Positions 17,601-25,437 of a DNA stretch of 64,000 nucleotides are shown here, piece by piece. Each line of letters starts with the position of its first letter. Within the stretch, counting starts at the first letter, position 1. The notes beneath the pieces are model-generated. The model saw only the letters and a program-made list of their open reading frames with translations, was not told the origin of the DNA and ran no database searches. This DNA is from CATQHP01 sp965205595 (GTDB lineage: Bacteria > Acidobacteriota > Terriglobia > Bryobacterales > UBA6623). Both the position numbers and the translations under genes were made by a program. The stretch is taken from contig CBDBHI010000050.1 in assembly GCA_965205595.1 (NCBI GenBank), positions 1 through 64,000 of the forward strand, read 5' to 3'.

Positions 17601-17906
17601 GTTATGGATGGAGCCACTCGATGGGACCCACTGCGCCGCAATCGCTGCCTTGACCGGCAATTGTGAACGTTCGGCCGCTACGCGCAAACCTTCGATTGAA
17701 GATGCCCCCACACGAGTGGGAGTTTTTCGGAGTTGCTTGCCGCGACTGGCGCGAAGCATTTGCCCGGTCGACGGAGCATCGAGAACGACGGTGTAGCTTT
17801 GCGGGACGGCGCGTTCGGCCGCCGGGGCGGCTGAAGTTCCCCACAACAAGACGGCCCCCACGACGAAGAGGCGCGCAATCAATCGAACCATCTTTGACCT
17901 CCGCAA
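14637..17906 (-). CDS. Secreted subtilisin-like (S8) serine protease with PA insert and TIGR03437 C-terminus
   Basis: A 1089-residue secreted protease. Order of parts: signal peptide (LIARLFVVGAVLLWGTSAAPAA), I9-type propeptide (to about residue 145), and a catalytic domain with Asp in IAVIDTGIDPGHPAF, His in RIGHGTAVAMIAAG and Ser in DGTSFSAPIIAGAAAL. A protease-associated (PA) domain is inserted between His and Ser (VVMQRGGCGFETKVENA). Beta-sandwich domains follow, and a TIGR03437 module from about 870 (VNGAGFVSNRPVAPGSIVSIFG) to the end. Cys residues in ACSDDPETLCDP may form a disulfide. An alternative start is the Met at codon 6. It faces the TPR operon tail to tail with 15 bp between. 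Confidence 0.92.
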   Translation of the reverse strand: MRRSKMVRLIARLFVVGAVLLWGTSAAPAAERAVPQSYTVVLDAPSTGQMLRASRGKQLRKTPTRVGASSIEGLRVAAERSQLPVKAAIAAQWVPSSGSIHNVLNAVFVEATSEQARALGAISGVKRVVRNRRFKLMLNAASDVVGAVEARRLVGGSDVAGAGVRIAVIDTGIDPGHPAFRDASLTPPPGYPKGRPEDLVFTNNKIIAARSYVHLISPAEVAFSRPDDLTPRDRIGHGTAVAMIAAGRRVASPAGDLEGVAPKAFLGIYKIFGSPDVNEFSNDNAVLAAIDDAVIDEMDILSISFGSLAQFPWNEAGPACSDDPETLCDPVAAAAQSAAFDFGRVVVAAAGNAGAFGEQHFPAKNTISSPATAPDVIAVAATVNARQFTQSVRFAGSTATAIAGTGPELLQPMTAPGVLASALGNTEGCNAFAGGSLTGRIVVMQRGGCGFETKVENAAASGAVGVIVSNVDGEDEPFVMSGIETTDIPAYMIGAADGATLASRLTGSQVDITLDPTLLSRDVAWDQVAPFSSRGPSPGLNLKPDIAAPGTFMYSAAQMLDANGDTFHPSGFTQVDGTSFSAPIIAGAAALVWQVNPTLTSPEVKSALVNTAGLEVVENGEAARVGSVGGGLVNIPVALEPIATVDPPTVSFGWLEGATFPIEREILVTNRSSTRQSYRMIVEPRDSDSIGRVRIDGLEQLNFELEPDTFARVIVSLDGGTPAPGSYEGWLRVTQDGEVVDLLVPYLYVVGDNLPHNSFAVAGTGVVATVDEANPELLIAKVVDQYGAPVPDLPMNYEVTTGGGSVFEADSQTDLFGVIAADVDFGSNVGPQDFRAAGGGLEVPFFNAARLKPTIIAVVNGAGFVSNRPVAPGSIVSIFGEALAEYSGSLRGLPMPLALKHVTVTFDFQENALSVAGRLFFVSDKQINVQVPWEFAGLNFVLVKVRIGDSYSEVFSLDLADSAPGVFDYVSDGARFGIVTHADGSLVTPSSPARGGETVVVYMSGNGPVDAAQITGEAASATSLARTRQLPVVRIGGRDAAVSFSGLTPGFVGLYQVNVVIPGGLSRGNVELIVSANGIDSNIVRLPVQ

Positions 17907-17947
17907 AAAACAGCCGGAGGCGCTTCCGCCCGATACGACGCCAACGC

Positions 17948-18256
17948 TCAGTGTTGGGTTTCACGAGTGCTCGCAGCGACTCGAGGATCTTCGAGAATCG
18001 CGCGAATATGTTTCCGCCCCTGAACGGCAGCGGAAGCCGAAAGAAAAACCTTCTGGAAGTTTGTTTTCGGCAGAGAAAGCCCAGCGGGGCGGACAACGAC
18101 AAAGGTGCGCTTAAATTCGTAAGTAAACGAATCTCCCGACTCGAGCCGGAACGGAGCGCCCGCTAGGTCCGCCAAACGATCCCAAGTTTCCCGGAACTCC
18201 AAGACCCTATCGTGCCATTTTGCGGGCGATACAGTCCGGCGCTTGTCGCGACCCAC
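17948..18256 (-). CDS. Possible small protein of unknown function
   Basis: In the 368-bp gap between the subtilase and the heparinase-like gene, the minus strand is open for 102 codons from a GTG at 18256. The peptide has a plausible composition (FRETWDRLADLAGAPF, FTYEFKRTFVVVRPAG, AAVQGRKHIRAILEDPR) and no low-complexity stretches. The frame stays open further upstream into the neighbouring gene, which weakens the start. No family recognised. It could equally be chance coding in GC-rich DNA. Confidence 0.3.
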   Translation of the reverse strand: MGRDKRRTVSPAKWHDRVLEFRETWDRLADLAGAPFRLESGDSFTYEFKRTFVVVRPAGLSLPKTNFQKVFLSASAAVQGRKHIRAILEDPRVAASTRETQH

Positions 18257-18259
18257 CGC

Positions 18260-18265
18260 TAGAAT
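18260..18265 (+). promoter_or_regulatory. -10-like hexamer just upstream of the heparinase-like gene
   Basis: TAGAAT ends 9 nt before GTG 18275 (15 nt before ATG 18281), a spacing expected for a leaderless or very short-leader transcript. No clear -35. Confidence 0.35.
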
Positions 18266-18274
18266 AGGAATCCA

Positions 18275-19735
18275 GTGCGAATGCTGCCGGCTGTTGCGGG
18301 TTTCATTGCTGTAGCGGCGTTCGCTCCAGTGGCATTTGCGCAGGCTGAGTATAGGATTTATAACGACCACCCGCGGCTGTTTCTCAACGAGGGCCGGCTC
18401 TCTCGTTTGCGGAAGGACGTCGAACGCCAGTCCCAACGCTGGGAGACATTGGCAAGCCTGATTGAAAGCGATGCGGAGTTCCCCGAAAAGCCGCTTTTAG
18501 ATGCCCTCTTGTACCGGCTAAAGGCGGACGAAGGCGCCGCGATGTCGGCCGTCACGTGGTCGAAGTCTGTTATCGCCGGCGGTATCAGCAACGCGACGGA
18601 TCTGCGTTTAGCGTCGCTTATATACGACTGGTGCCACGATGTTTTCCCGGCTGACGAGCAATTAGCGCTGCGAGGCGCCATGGCCACGGCGCTCGAAACC
18701 CTGTTGCCGCAGGCCAATCTTGATGTTGGTCTGATCCGAGCAGGCATCTTGGCCGCCATAGCGATTGCCGGCGAGTGGGAAGGTTCCGAGGCCGCTCTCG
18801 GGCAGTTAATCGACATCCACTGGAAAGCTCAGGTCGAAGAGGCACTCAATCGAGGCGAACTTGCCGACGATGGAGCGGCGCTTATCGCCGTTCTCGAGGT
18901 GTGTCACGCCGTCAGGTACAACCTCGACATCGATCTGTGGAGAAGATCACCCGATGCCATCCAGACCATTGCTCGAACTCGCCTTTTAAGCTATTACCCG
19001 CTCGACATCGAAACTCGCGAAGGCCGGGCGCGCCGCCCGTCAATCTTTGGCGACGACGAGGTGACCGCACGAATCCAAGCACCGCTGTACCGAATCGCCG
19101 AAACGCTATTGGTCGCATATGAGGGCAACAGCCAAGAATTTCAATTTTTGCAGGGCTGGCTTCGCAACGACCGCTACTCGCTGCGTTCTTCGGCGACCGC
19201 CATCTACGAGTTCTTATGGGTCAATCCGTACCTGCCGGGACTCACACCGCAGTCTTCGCCGCGCCTGGCGCATGACTTTGTGCGCGGACGTTTGTATGGG
19301 AGAAACAACTGGGAAGAAACCGATATTTGGATCGGCTATGTCAACGAGCGGCTTGAGATTTATGCCGACCGGCAATCGTCGTTCGTGAGCGCCGCCCGCA
19401 AGCAGGCGCCTCTGCTATTTCCTGGTGCCGCGGTTGTCCTCGTGAGGCCCCCAGTGAAGCTGAATCTCGCAATTCCCGAGGGCGAGGGTGACCCGCTCTC
19501 GAACGGAAAAGTTTACCTAATAGGCTTAAACCCGGGGGACACTTACGGCATAAGAATCAACGGCCGCCAGCCGCAATTGATGAATGCGGACCCAGGCGGA
19601 ATTGTCGTGATCTATAACGACCCCAACGCCGACAAGCGCAACGTCATAAATTTTCAAAAGAAACTCAAGATCGAGCTGAAGCGAACGCTGAAGCCGACCG
19701 ATCCGAGGCGCGGCCGACCTAGCCTTCGACCCTGA
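18275..19735 (+). CDS. Exported heparinase II/III-like (polysaccharide lyase type) protein
   Basis: A 486-residue protein with a signal peptide (LPAVAGFIAVAAFAPVAFAQ). The mature start YRIYNDHPRLFLNEGRLSRLRKDV resembles the HPRLF(L) opening of heparinase-II-type alpha/alpha-toroid lyases, followed by many helical repeats (LASLIYDWCHDVFPADEQ, ALRGAMATALETLL). The C-terminal beta sandwich is short (about 120 residues), so it may be a lyase relative rather than an active lyase. Its neighbour on the opposite strand is a sulfatase, which suggests a role on sulfated polysaccharides. ATG 18281 is an alternative start. Confidence 0.65.
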   Translation: MRMLPAVAGFIAVAAFAPVAFAQAEYRIYNDHPRLFLNEGRLSRLRKDVERQSQRWETLASLIESDAEFPEKPLLDALLYRLKADEGAAMSAVTWSKSVIAGGISNATDLRLASLIYDWCHDVFPADEQLALRGAMATALETLLPQANLDVGLIRAGILAAIAIAGEWEGSEAALGQLIDIHWKAQVEEALNRGELADDGAALIAVLEVCHAVRYNLDIDLWRRSPDAIQTIARTRLLSYYPLDIETREGRARRPSIFGDDEVTARIQAPLYRIAETLLVAYEGNSQEFQFLQGWLRNDRYSLRSSATAIYEFLWVNPYLPGLTPQSSPRLAHDFVRGRLYGRNNWEETDIWIGYVNERLEIYADRQSSFVSAARKQAPLLFPGAAVVLVRPPVKLNLAIPEGEGDPLSNGKVYLIGLNPGDTYGIRINGRQPQLMNADPGGIVVIYNDPNADKRNVINFQKKLKIELKRTLKPTDPRRGRPSLRP

Positions 19736-19835
19736 CTTCGATCGCGTTTTTCGGTACGGCCGGCGGGGCCGCGATTGTTTCGAACTCTGGAAGCAATCGA
19801 ACCATTCGACATAGCCGCTTGCCTGCGTGCCTGTC

Positions 19836-21080
19836 TCAAACAGCGCTCGTCCCGTCGAACCACCAGCGCTCAAGTTCTGTGCGCAACCTTCCCAGCGGCT
19901 GTTCAAATCGAGGGTCCGCCGCCAAGTTCGTAGTCTCAAGCGGATCTGCGTCAAGGTCGAAAAACTCTTCGCGAGGGCGCGGCATTGGGTACGGATGTTT
20001 CAGCGTATCATCGCCAACGTTCTGCCAATTGATGAAAATCTGCGGTCTTAGCAACGGCGTGTGGGTCGTGATGTTTCTAATCAGCTTGAAGCGCTCATCT
20101 CGCACGGCGCGCAGTTCGTTCCCCTCGTGATGCTCGCTAAAAACGTATTGCCATCCGCCGGAAATTTTTTCGCTCATCCGGTCGTTCAGATCGCGACCCT
20201 GGCACACGCTAGGCGCTGCTCCTCCAACTAGGCTCATCAGCGTCGGCGCCATATCGATGGTCGAAGCAAGCCCGCCGGCGACCCGCCGCGTACCACTTAC
20301 CCCGGGACCTCGAAAAATCATCGCCGAGTGGGTGCCCCATTCATAAAGCGAAAACTTCGCGCGGTGCATTGACGGCCCGTGGTCGGTGCAGAAGGCGACG
20401 ATCGTATTGTCGAGTGCGTTCGATTCGTCGAGAGCGCTGAGTAGCTTTCCGATCTCCCAGTCCATCTGACTGGTCTCTGAGAGATAGCGCGCGTAGTCTT
20501 CTCGAACTTGCGGCGTATCGCGCAGATACGGCGGAAGCGCGCCGGCTACCTCATCCGGCTGATATGGAAACGTCGGATGCCGCCGAAACGGCCGGTGGGT
20601 GTGCGTGGGACAAAAATACAAGAACCACGGCTTATCGTGGTCCCGGCGCAGAAACTCGGTGCTGCGCGCCAGATAGTTATCCCGGCCGGGAAACTCTTGG
20701 CCGAACCCATAGCGCGTCGCTCCGTCGGTCGAGAGATGCCACTTGCGTGCAGCCGCGGTCTCGTAGCCAAGCTCGCTCAGCCCTTTGGCGAGCGTCCAGG
20801 TGGATGGGTCGAGCGCGAGGGCTTCAGCGCGAGGCCCCTGAACAAGCTGCTTCACACCGCTGACGTGCGGGTAGAGTCCCGTCATTACGGCACCCCTGCC
20901 AGGGCTACAAAGTGGTGCCGTAGTAAAACAGCGATCGAAGCGAACGCCGTCAGCCGCTAATCGATCGAGGTGCGGCGTTTGGACGACGGGATTGCCGTAG
21001 CAGCCAAGGTCATCCCAACCGTGATCGTCGGCGACGATCAGTAAAACGTTCGGGTCTGAGTTCGAGCCGGCGATGATATA
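19836..21080 (-). CDS. Type I sulfatase (formylglycine-dependent) lacking a normal start codon
   Basis: The open frame encodes the full sulfatase fold start, NVLLIVADDHGWDDLGCYG with metal-binding Asp pair, then the active-site signature CSPGR (C-x-P-x-R; the Cys becomes formylglycine), HTHRPF, and FCTDHGPSM with further metal ligands. About 414 residues from the upstream stop. Oddity: between the in-frame TAA at 21081-21083 and the first conserved residues (near 21052) there is no ATG, GTG or TTG. An in-frame ATG does exist at 21116, but it is cut off by that TAA after 11 codons. Either the gene is damaged or it starts unusually. An ATG inside the gene (20885) lies after the active site, so it cannot give a working enzyme. 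Confidence 0.8.
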   Translation of the reverse strand, partial: YIIAGSNSDPNVLLIVADDHGWDDLGCYGNPVVQTPHLDRLAADGVRFDRCFTTAPLCSPGRGAVMTGLYPHVSGVKQLVQGPRAEALALDPSTWTLAKGLSELGYETAAARKWHLSTDGATRYGFGQEFPGRDNYLARSTEFLRRDHDKPWFLYFCPTHTHRPFRRHPTFPYQPDEVAGALPPYLRDTPQVREDYARYLSETSQMDWEIGKLLSALDESNALDNTIVAFCTDHGPSMHRAKFSLYEWGTHSAMIFRGPGVSGTRRVAGGLASTIDMAPTLMSLVGGAAPSVCQGRDLNDRMSEKISGGWQYVFSEHHEGNELRAVRDERFKLIRNITTHTPLLRPQIFINWQNVGDDTLKHPYPMPRPREEFFDLDADPLETTNLAADPRFEQPLGRLRTELERWWFDGTSAV

Positions 21081-21163
21081 TTATGCGCGATTAGGCGGGT
21101 CATCGTCCGCCGTCATGCGTCGCCCGTTCGCTGCCCGCCGCTGCTACACTCGCATTGACCGCT

Positions 21164-22126
21164 ATGCTGCTTCGATTCGCTACGACAGGCCTGTGCTGCT
21201 TGGCCCTCTATTCGTGTAGCGAGGGCAAGGCTGTCAGTGAACCTGAGGTATCCCAGCCGTCCGTCCAGGTGACGCGTCAAGCGGAGGGGTATCTGTTTGA
21301 AGAAAATGCGCGGCCGGTTCTGTTCTATCAGCTCACTCCGAAATCGATGAACGGCGAGTATGAACGGTCGAACTATATTCATCCGCTCTACGGCCTAGGC
21401 GGCGAAGTCTTGACCGAGGACTTTCCTGAAGATCATCTCCACCATCGCGGCGTTTATTGGGCGTGGCATCAAGTGCTGATCGGCGATATTCGAGCCGGCG
21501 ACCCTTGGTTGGCAAAAGGGTTCTCATGGGACGTGCTGGAGTCAGACGTGCTCGACAGCGGCGACGGCGTTCGTGCTCGTTTCCACTGGAAGTCACCCGA
21601 TTTTCACGCTGGCGACGAGCCAATCATCGAAGAAACGTCCGTCGTGAGAGTACTGCCGAGCGTGGGCGATCTGCAAAAAATCGATTTCGATATTCGCCTA
21701 GTGCCGCTGCAAGACGATGTTAGGCTAGGCGGCTCCGAAGATGACAAGGGCTATGGGGGATTCTCAGCTCGCTTCAGAATGCTTGAGGACCTAACCTTCG
21801 TCACCGCCGACGGCGTGGCCATCGCCGGTCGCAACGCGGTCGATGGCGGCTCTTGGATGGATTTTTCCGCGTCTTTTCGTCAGGACGGCGGCAAGAGCGG
21901 TGTTGCGATCTTAGTGCATCCGTCGTCGATCGGCTACCCGCAGCCCTGGATCATCCGCGCCCTACCTTCGAAGAGCATGCAAAATCCGGTGTGGCCCGGG
22001 CCCGATCCGACAGCGGTCGCCAAGGGCGAAGAGATCGTTCTCCGCTACCGCCTAGTTGTTCATCGCGGCGCGGCTGACAATGTATCGCTAAGTGATCTAT
22101 GGGACGAGTACCAGAGTCTCGATTAG
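21164..22126 (+). CDS. DUF6807 (PmoA-like) family lipoprotein
   Basis: About 320 residues. The N-terminus is a lipoprotein signal with a lipobox ending in Cys (LCCLALYSC). The family core is clear: YIHPLYGLGGEVLTEDFPEDHLHHRGVYWAWHQ, a His-rich stretch found in DUF6807 proteins, which database entries call PmoA-like. Their function is not established; they are common beside sugar-metabolism genes in Planctomycetes and Acidobacteriota. It is divergent from the sulfatase, sharing an AT-rich region (21070-21085), and its stop overlaps pyrC by 4 bp tail to tail. Confidence 0.85.
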   Translation: MLLRFATTGLCCLALYSCSEGKAVSEPEVSQPSVQVTRQAEGYLFEENARPVLFYQLTPKSMNGEYERSNYIHPLYGLGGEVLTEDFPEDHLHHRGVYWAWHQVLIGDIRAGDPWLAKGFSWDVLESDVLDSGDGVRARFHWKSPDFHAGDEPIIEETSVVRVLPSVGDLQKIDFDIRLVPLQDDVRLGGSEDDKGYGGFSARFRMLEDLTFVTADGVAIAGRNAVDGGSWMDFSASFRQDGGKSGVAILVHPSSIGYPQPWIIRALPSKSMQNPVWPGPDPTAVAKGEEIVLRYRLVVHRGAADNVSLSDLWDEYQSLD

Positions 22127-23406
22127 GCGCCGGCGACGCTCCATACTACCCGCCCGTTTACGATCGTCGCGACTGGCCCGCCCTTAAAGCGGTGTCCGTC
22201 GAAGGGCGAATTTTTACTTTTTGACAGCGTAGCCTCGACGTCGTAAGTCCATTCTCTCTCGGTTGAGAAAACGGTGAGATCGGCTGGGCCTCCGACGAAT
22301 AGCCGGCCGCGCTGCAGTCGCAAGCAGTCATTCGCCGCGCTCGTAAATAGTCGAACCAGGTGCATGAGGTCCACGCGTCCCTCGTGATAGAGCTTTTCGA
22401 GCGCCAGACCGAGAGCCGTTTCGACACCTGTAATTCCAAACGGGCAACGCTCAAACTCCTGCATCTTCATGTTTCCGGTATGCGGGGCGTGGTCGGTCGC
22501 AATGCAATCGATCGTGCCGTCGACAAGGCCCTCGATCGCGGCGTCGATGTCGGACTGCGTGCGAAGCGGCGGTTTCATCTTGTAGTTGGAATCGTACCCC
22601 CGGATGTCGTCGTCGGAGATTGCGAAGTGGTGCGGCGTCACCTCGGCCGTCACCGGCAGCCCGAGCTTCTTCGCGTGCCTCACCATTTCGATCGAATTTC
22701 TGGTCGAAATATGGGCGATGTGGGCGTGCGCTCCCGTGTCCCCGGCGAGAATGATGTCCCGCGCGACCATCACGTCTTCGGAACTCGCCGGAATCCCACG
22801 CAGCCCCAGCCGGGTGCTTTGCACTCCTTCGTGAATATCTCCGCCGGCACTCAAATTTAGGTCTTCGCAGTGGTCGATCACCGTCATCCCAAACGACGCC
22901 GCGTACTTCATCGCGCGACGCATGATGCCCGAGTTCATTACCGGGATGCCGTCGTCGCTAATCGCCACCGCGCCTTCGGCATGCATTGCGCCCATGTCGG
23001 ATAGTTGCTCGCCTTTGCTGCCCTTAGTAATCGCACCGATCGGGTGAACATTGATCGGCGCCGAGCGTCGAGCACGCTCGATGATGAAGCTTGTTACCTG
23101 TGCCGAGTCATTCACCGGGATCGTATTTGGCATGCAACAGATCGTCGTAAATCCACCCGCCGCCGCTGCCTTCGCGCCACTCTCGATGGTCTCGGCGTGT
23201 TCGATTCCCGGCTCACGTAGGTGGACGTGGATATCTAAGAATCCGGGCGAGACGATCAACCCCGAAGCGTCGAAAATCTCAACATCGGCTTTTTCGATCG
23301 AGTTCTCAATTGCCACGATCTTGTTGTCGTCAATCAGCACGTCGCGCTGCCCGTCGAGCTTCGTTTCCGGGTCGATCACTCGCCCATTTTTGATCAGCAG
23401 ATTCAT
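22123..23406 (-). CDS. pyrC: Dihydroorotase
   Basis: A 427-residue class I-type dihydroorotase that closes carbamoyl-aspartate to dihydroorotate in pyrimidine synthesis. The metal-site motif DIHVHLREPG lies near residue 60; later features are the His in MPNT/ITKG region, HIAHIST, and CIATDHAPHT with the catalytic Asp. The Met at 23406 (MNLLIKNGRVID) was preferred over an in-frame start 21 bp upstream because it matches the family start. It follows pyrB by 39 bp in the same direction, so pyrBC form an operon. Confidence 0.95.
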   Translation of the reverse strand: MNLLIKNGRVIDPETKLDGQRDVLIDDNKIVAIENSIEKADVEIFDASGLIVSPGFLDIHVHLREPGIEHAETIESGAKAAAAGGFTTICCMPNTIPVNDSAQVTSFIIERARRSAPINVHPIGAITKGSKGEQLSDMGAMHAEGAVAISDDGIPVMNSGIMRRAMKYAASFGMTVIDHCEDLNLSAGGDIHEGVQSTRLGLRGIPASSEDVMVARDIILAGDTGAHAHIAHISTRNSIEMVRHAKKLGLPVTAEVTPHHFAISDDDIRGYDSNYKMKPPLRTQSDIDAAIEGLVDGTIDCIATDHAPHTGNMKMQEFERCPFGITGVETALGLALEKLYHEGRVDLMHLVRLFTSAANDCLRLQRGRLFVGGPADLTVFSTEREWTYDVEATLSKSKNSPFDGHRFKGGPVATIVNGRVVWSVAGA

Positions 23407-23445
23407 TCGAAAATCTTCACTCTGCAAAAAGCAGCTACAGCTTCG

Positions 23446-24381
23446 CTAGCCTCCGCAGACCCGTTCCAAGACCGCCATGCGGATCGCGACGCCGTTTTCT
23501 ACCTGGTTCAAAATCATTGATCGCTGCGAATCGGCTACCTCGTTCGACAACTCGCGCCCGCGATTGATTGGCCCTGGGTGCAGCACGATCGCGTCGGGTT
23601 TTGCGAGATTAATGTGGTCTAGCGTCAGCCCGTAGAACTGGAAGTACTCGTTCTTCGGGAATATCTCGACGTTCTGACGCTCTAGTTGAACGCGTAGCAT
23701 CATGATCACGTCCGCGTCAGCGACAGCGTCGTTCATGTCATACGTCAGCGTGACCCCTGGGGCGATCTTAGCCATATTGCTCGACAACATCGTCGAGGGT
23801 CCGCACAGCACGATGTCGACGCCGAACTTCGAAAGCAGATGGACGTTTGAGCGAGCGACGCGAGAGTGTGAGATATCGCCAATAATTGCGACGCGCAATC
23901 CCTCGAGAGTACCTTTGACTTCGAGGATCGTAAGCGCGTCAAGCAGCGCCTGAGTCGGATGCTCGTGGCGCCCATCCCCCGCGTTAATCATTGGGGTCGA
24001 GAGGTGCCGCGACAAGAAGTGCGGCGCCCCCGAAGCGGAGTGACGCATCACGATCGCGTCCGGGCTCATCGCCGATAGCGTGTTGAGCGTATCCACCAGC
24101 GACTCGCCCTTCGAAAGACTCGAACCCTGCGTTTGAATACCAATCGTGTCGGCTCCAAGTCGTTTGGCTGCGATCTCGAAGCTTGTCCGAGTTCGAGTCG
24201 ACGACTCGAAGAATAAATTTACGATCGACCGTCCGCGCAGCGTGTCCAGCTTCTGAGGGGGCTGTTCTGGCTTCGGTTTATAGAATTTTCCGCGTGTAAG
24301 CAGCCACTCGATTTCCGAACGGCTCAAGTCCTCGATTCCCAGTAGATTCTTGCTATCTGCGCGGCGACCAGTCACGTTCAC
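23446..24381 (-). CDS. pyrB: Aspartate carbamoyltransferase catalytic chain
   Basis: A 311-residue enzyme making carbamoyl-aspartate from aspartate and carbamoyl phosphate, first committed pyrimidine step. The carbamoyl-phosphate site SSTRTRTSFE is at residues 60-69, with MRHSASGAPH and HPTQALLD further on, plus LHPGPINRG near the C-terminus. No pyrI regulatory chain lies next to it. It is first in the pyrBC operon; the 96-bp region to the divergent AIM24-like gene shows no attenuator or PyrR-like site that I could recognise. Confidence 0.96.
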   Translation of the reverse strand: MNVTGRRADSKNLLGIEDLSRSEIEWLLTRGKFYKPKPEQPPQKLDTLRGRSIVNLFFESSTRTRTSFEIAAKRLGADTIGIQTQGSSLSKGESLVDTLNTLSAMSPDAIVMRHSASGAPHFLSRHLSTPMINAGDGRHEHPTQALLDALTILEVKGTLEGLRVAIIGDISHSRVARSNVHLLSKFGVDIVLCGPSTMLSSNMAKIAPGVTLTYDMNDAVADADVIMMLRVQLERQNVEIFPKNEYFQFYGLTLDHINLAKPDAIVLHPGPINRGRELSNEVADSQRSMILNQVENGVAIRMAVLERVCGG

Positions 24382-24440
24382 TCGAAAAGCGGCCTAGGGG
24401 CAGCGATCAATCCATGATAGCGATTCGCGGCCCGCTCGAC

Positions 24441-24469
24441 TTAACAACCGAAAAGCGCCATGATATTCT
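24441..24469 (+). promoter_or_regulatory. Sigma-70-like promoter of the AIM24-like gene
   Basis: TTAACA (24441-24446) and TATTCT (24464-24469) are 17 bp apart. The predicted start point falls at about 24476, 2 bp before ATG 24478, so the message would be leaderless. No Shine-Dalgarno is present. Confidence 0.5.
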
Positions 24470-24477
24470 GACTTCAT

Positions 24478-25374
24478 ATGGCTTTCTGTACGAATTGCGG
24501 CTCACAAGTTGCTGATGATGCACGGTTTTGCAACGGTTGCGGCTCTCCGGTTGGCAACGGCGCGGCGGCTGGAGTGCCGGCTACCGCCGCACCTGCCGTG
24601 ATGGCGCCGCCGGCTGTCCCGAATATTCCGCTTGAGTACAAAATCCACGGCGACAACCTTGAGGTTGTTCGCGTCACACTCAAACGCGGCCAAGACCTGC
24701 AGGCCGAAGCAGGGAAGATGGTCTACAAATCGCCGTCAGTGCAGTGGGAAACCCGCATGTCCGGTGAAGGGATCGGCGGCAAACTAATGGGTGCCCTCAA
24801 ACGAAAGCTTACTGGCGAATCTCTTTTTCTAACGCATTTCACGGGTGAGGGAGAGGTTGGATTTGCCGGTGACTTTCCGGGACGTATTCAAGCCTTTGAT
24901 CTAACGGCCGGCCAGTCGATCCTGGTCCAACGTGACGGATTTATCATGGCCGAGTCATCTGTCAAGTTCGACATTGCTTTTACGAAGAAACTCGGCGCCG
25001 GGCTATTCGGCGGCGAGGGATTCATCCTGCAAAAGCTTACCGGTCCCGGCACCGCATTTATTCACGGCGGCGGCGATTTCATTGAATTTGTGCTGGCACC
25101 CGGCGAGGTGCTTCAGGTTGATACGGGCTGTATCGTCGCCTTCGACGAATCCGTACACTACGATGTTCAATTCGCCGGCGGCATCGCGACTAGTATATTT
25201 GGCGGCGAAGGATTGTTCCTCGCGACGCTCACCGGCCCAGGTCGAGCAATTGTCCAAAGCATGACGCTCTCGAAACTCCGACGCGAGTTGGGCGGGGGCA
25301 TGGGCGCCAAATCCGGCGGCGGCGAGGCACACGGCCTGGGGACCATCACAAGCCTTTTTGGGAGCAACGACTGA
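24478..25374 (+). CDS. Zinc-ribbon protein with AIM24/TIGR00266-type domain
   Basis: A 298-residue protein. Residues 4-24 form a double-CxxC zinc ribbon (FCTNCGSQVADDARFCNGCG). After a short Ala/Pro linker comes the AIM24/TIGR00266 beta barrel, a repeated fold seen in EYKIHGDNLEVVRVTLKRGQ, LTHFTGEGEVGFAGDFPGRI and VFGGEGLFLATLTGPGRAIVQS. No signal peptide, so it is cytoplasmic or membrane-peripheral. The fold's function in bacteria is unknown. It is monocistronic with its own apparent leaderless promoter. Confidence 0.88.
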   Translation: MAFCTNCGSQVADDARFCNGCGSPVGNGAAAGVPATAAPAVMAPPAVPNIPLEYKIHGDNLEVVRVTLKRGQDLQAEAGKMVYKSPSVQWETRMSGEGIGGKLMGALKRKLTGESLFLTHFTGEGEVGFAGDFPGRIQAFDLTAGQSILVQRDGFIMAESSVKFDIAFTKKLGAGLFGGEGFILQKLTGPGTAFIHGGGDFIEFVLAPGEVLQVDTGCIVAFDESVHYDVQFAGGIATSIFGGEGLFLATLTGPGRAIVQSMTLSKLRRELGGGMGAKSGGGEAHGLGTITSLFGSND

Positions 25375-25437
25375 GGGACCACGCGGGTAACCTCAGGCAG
25401 TCGCGTGCGCCATTCTATCTTAAGGAATTGTCTTCAA

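Noticed and set aside
19836..21120. Readthrough or recoding of the TAA in the sulfatase
   Set aside because: TAA is not used for selenocysteine or pyrrolysine, and there is no evidence of a readthrough context.
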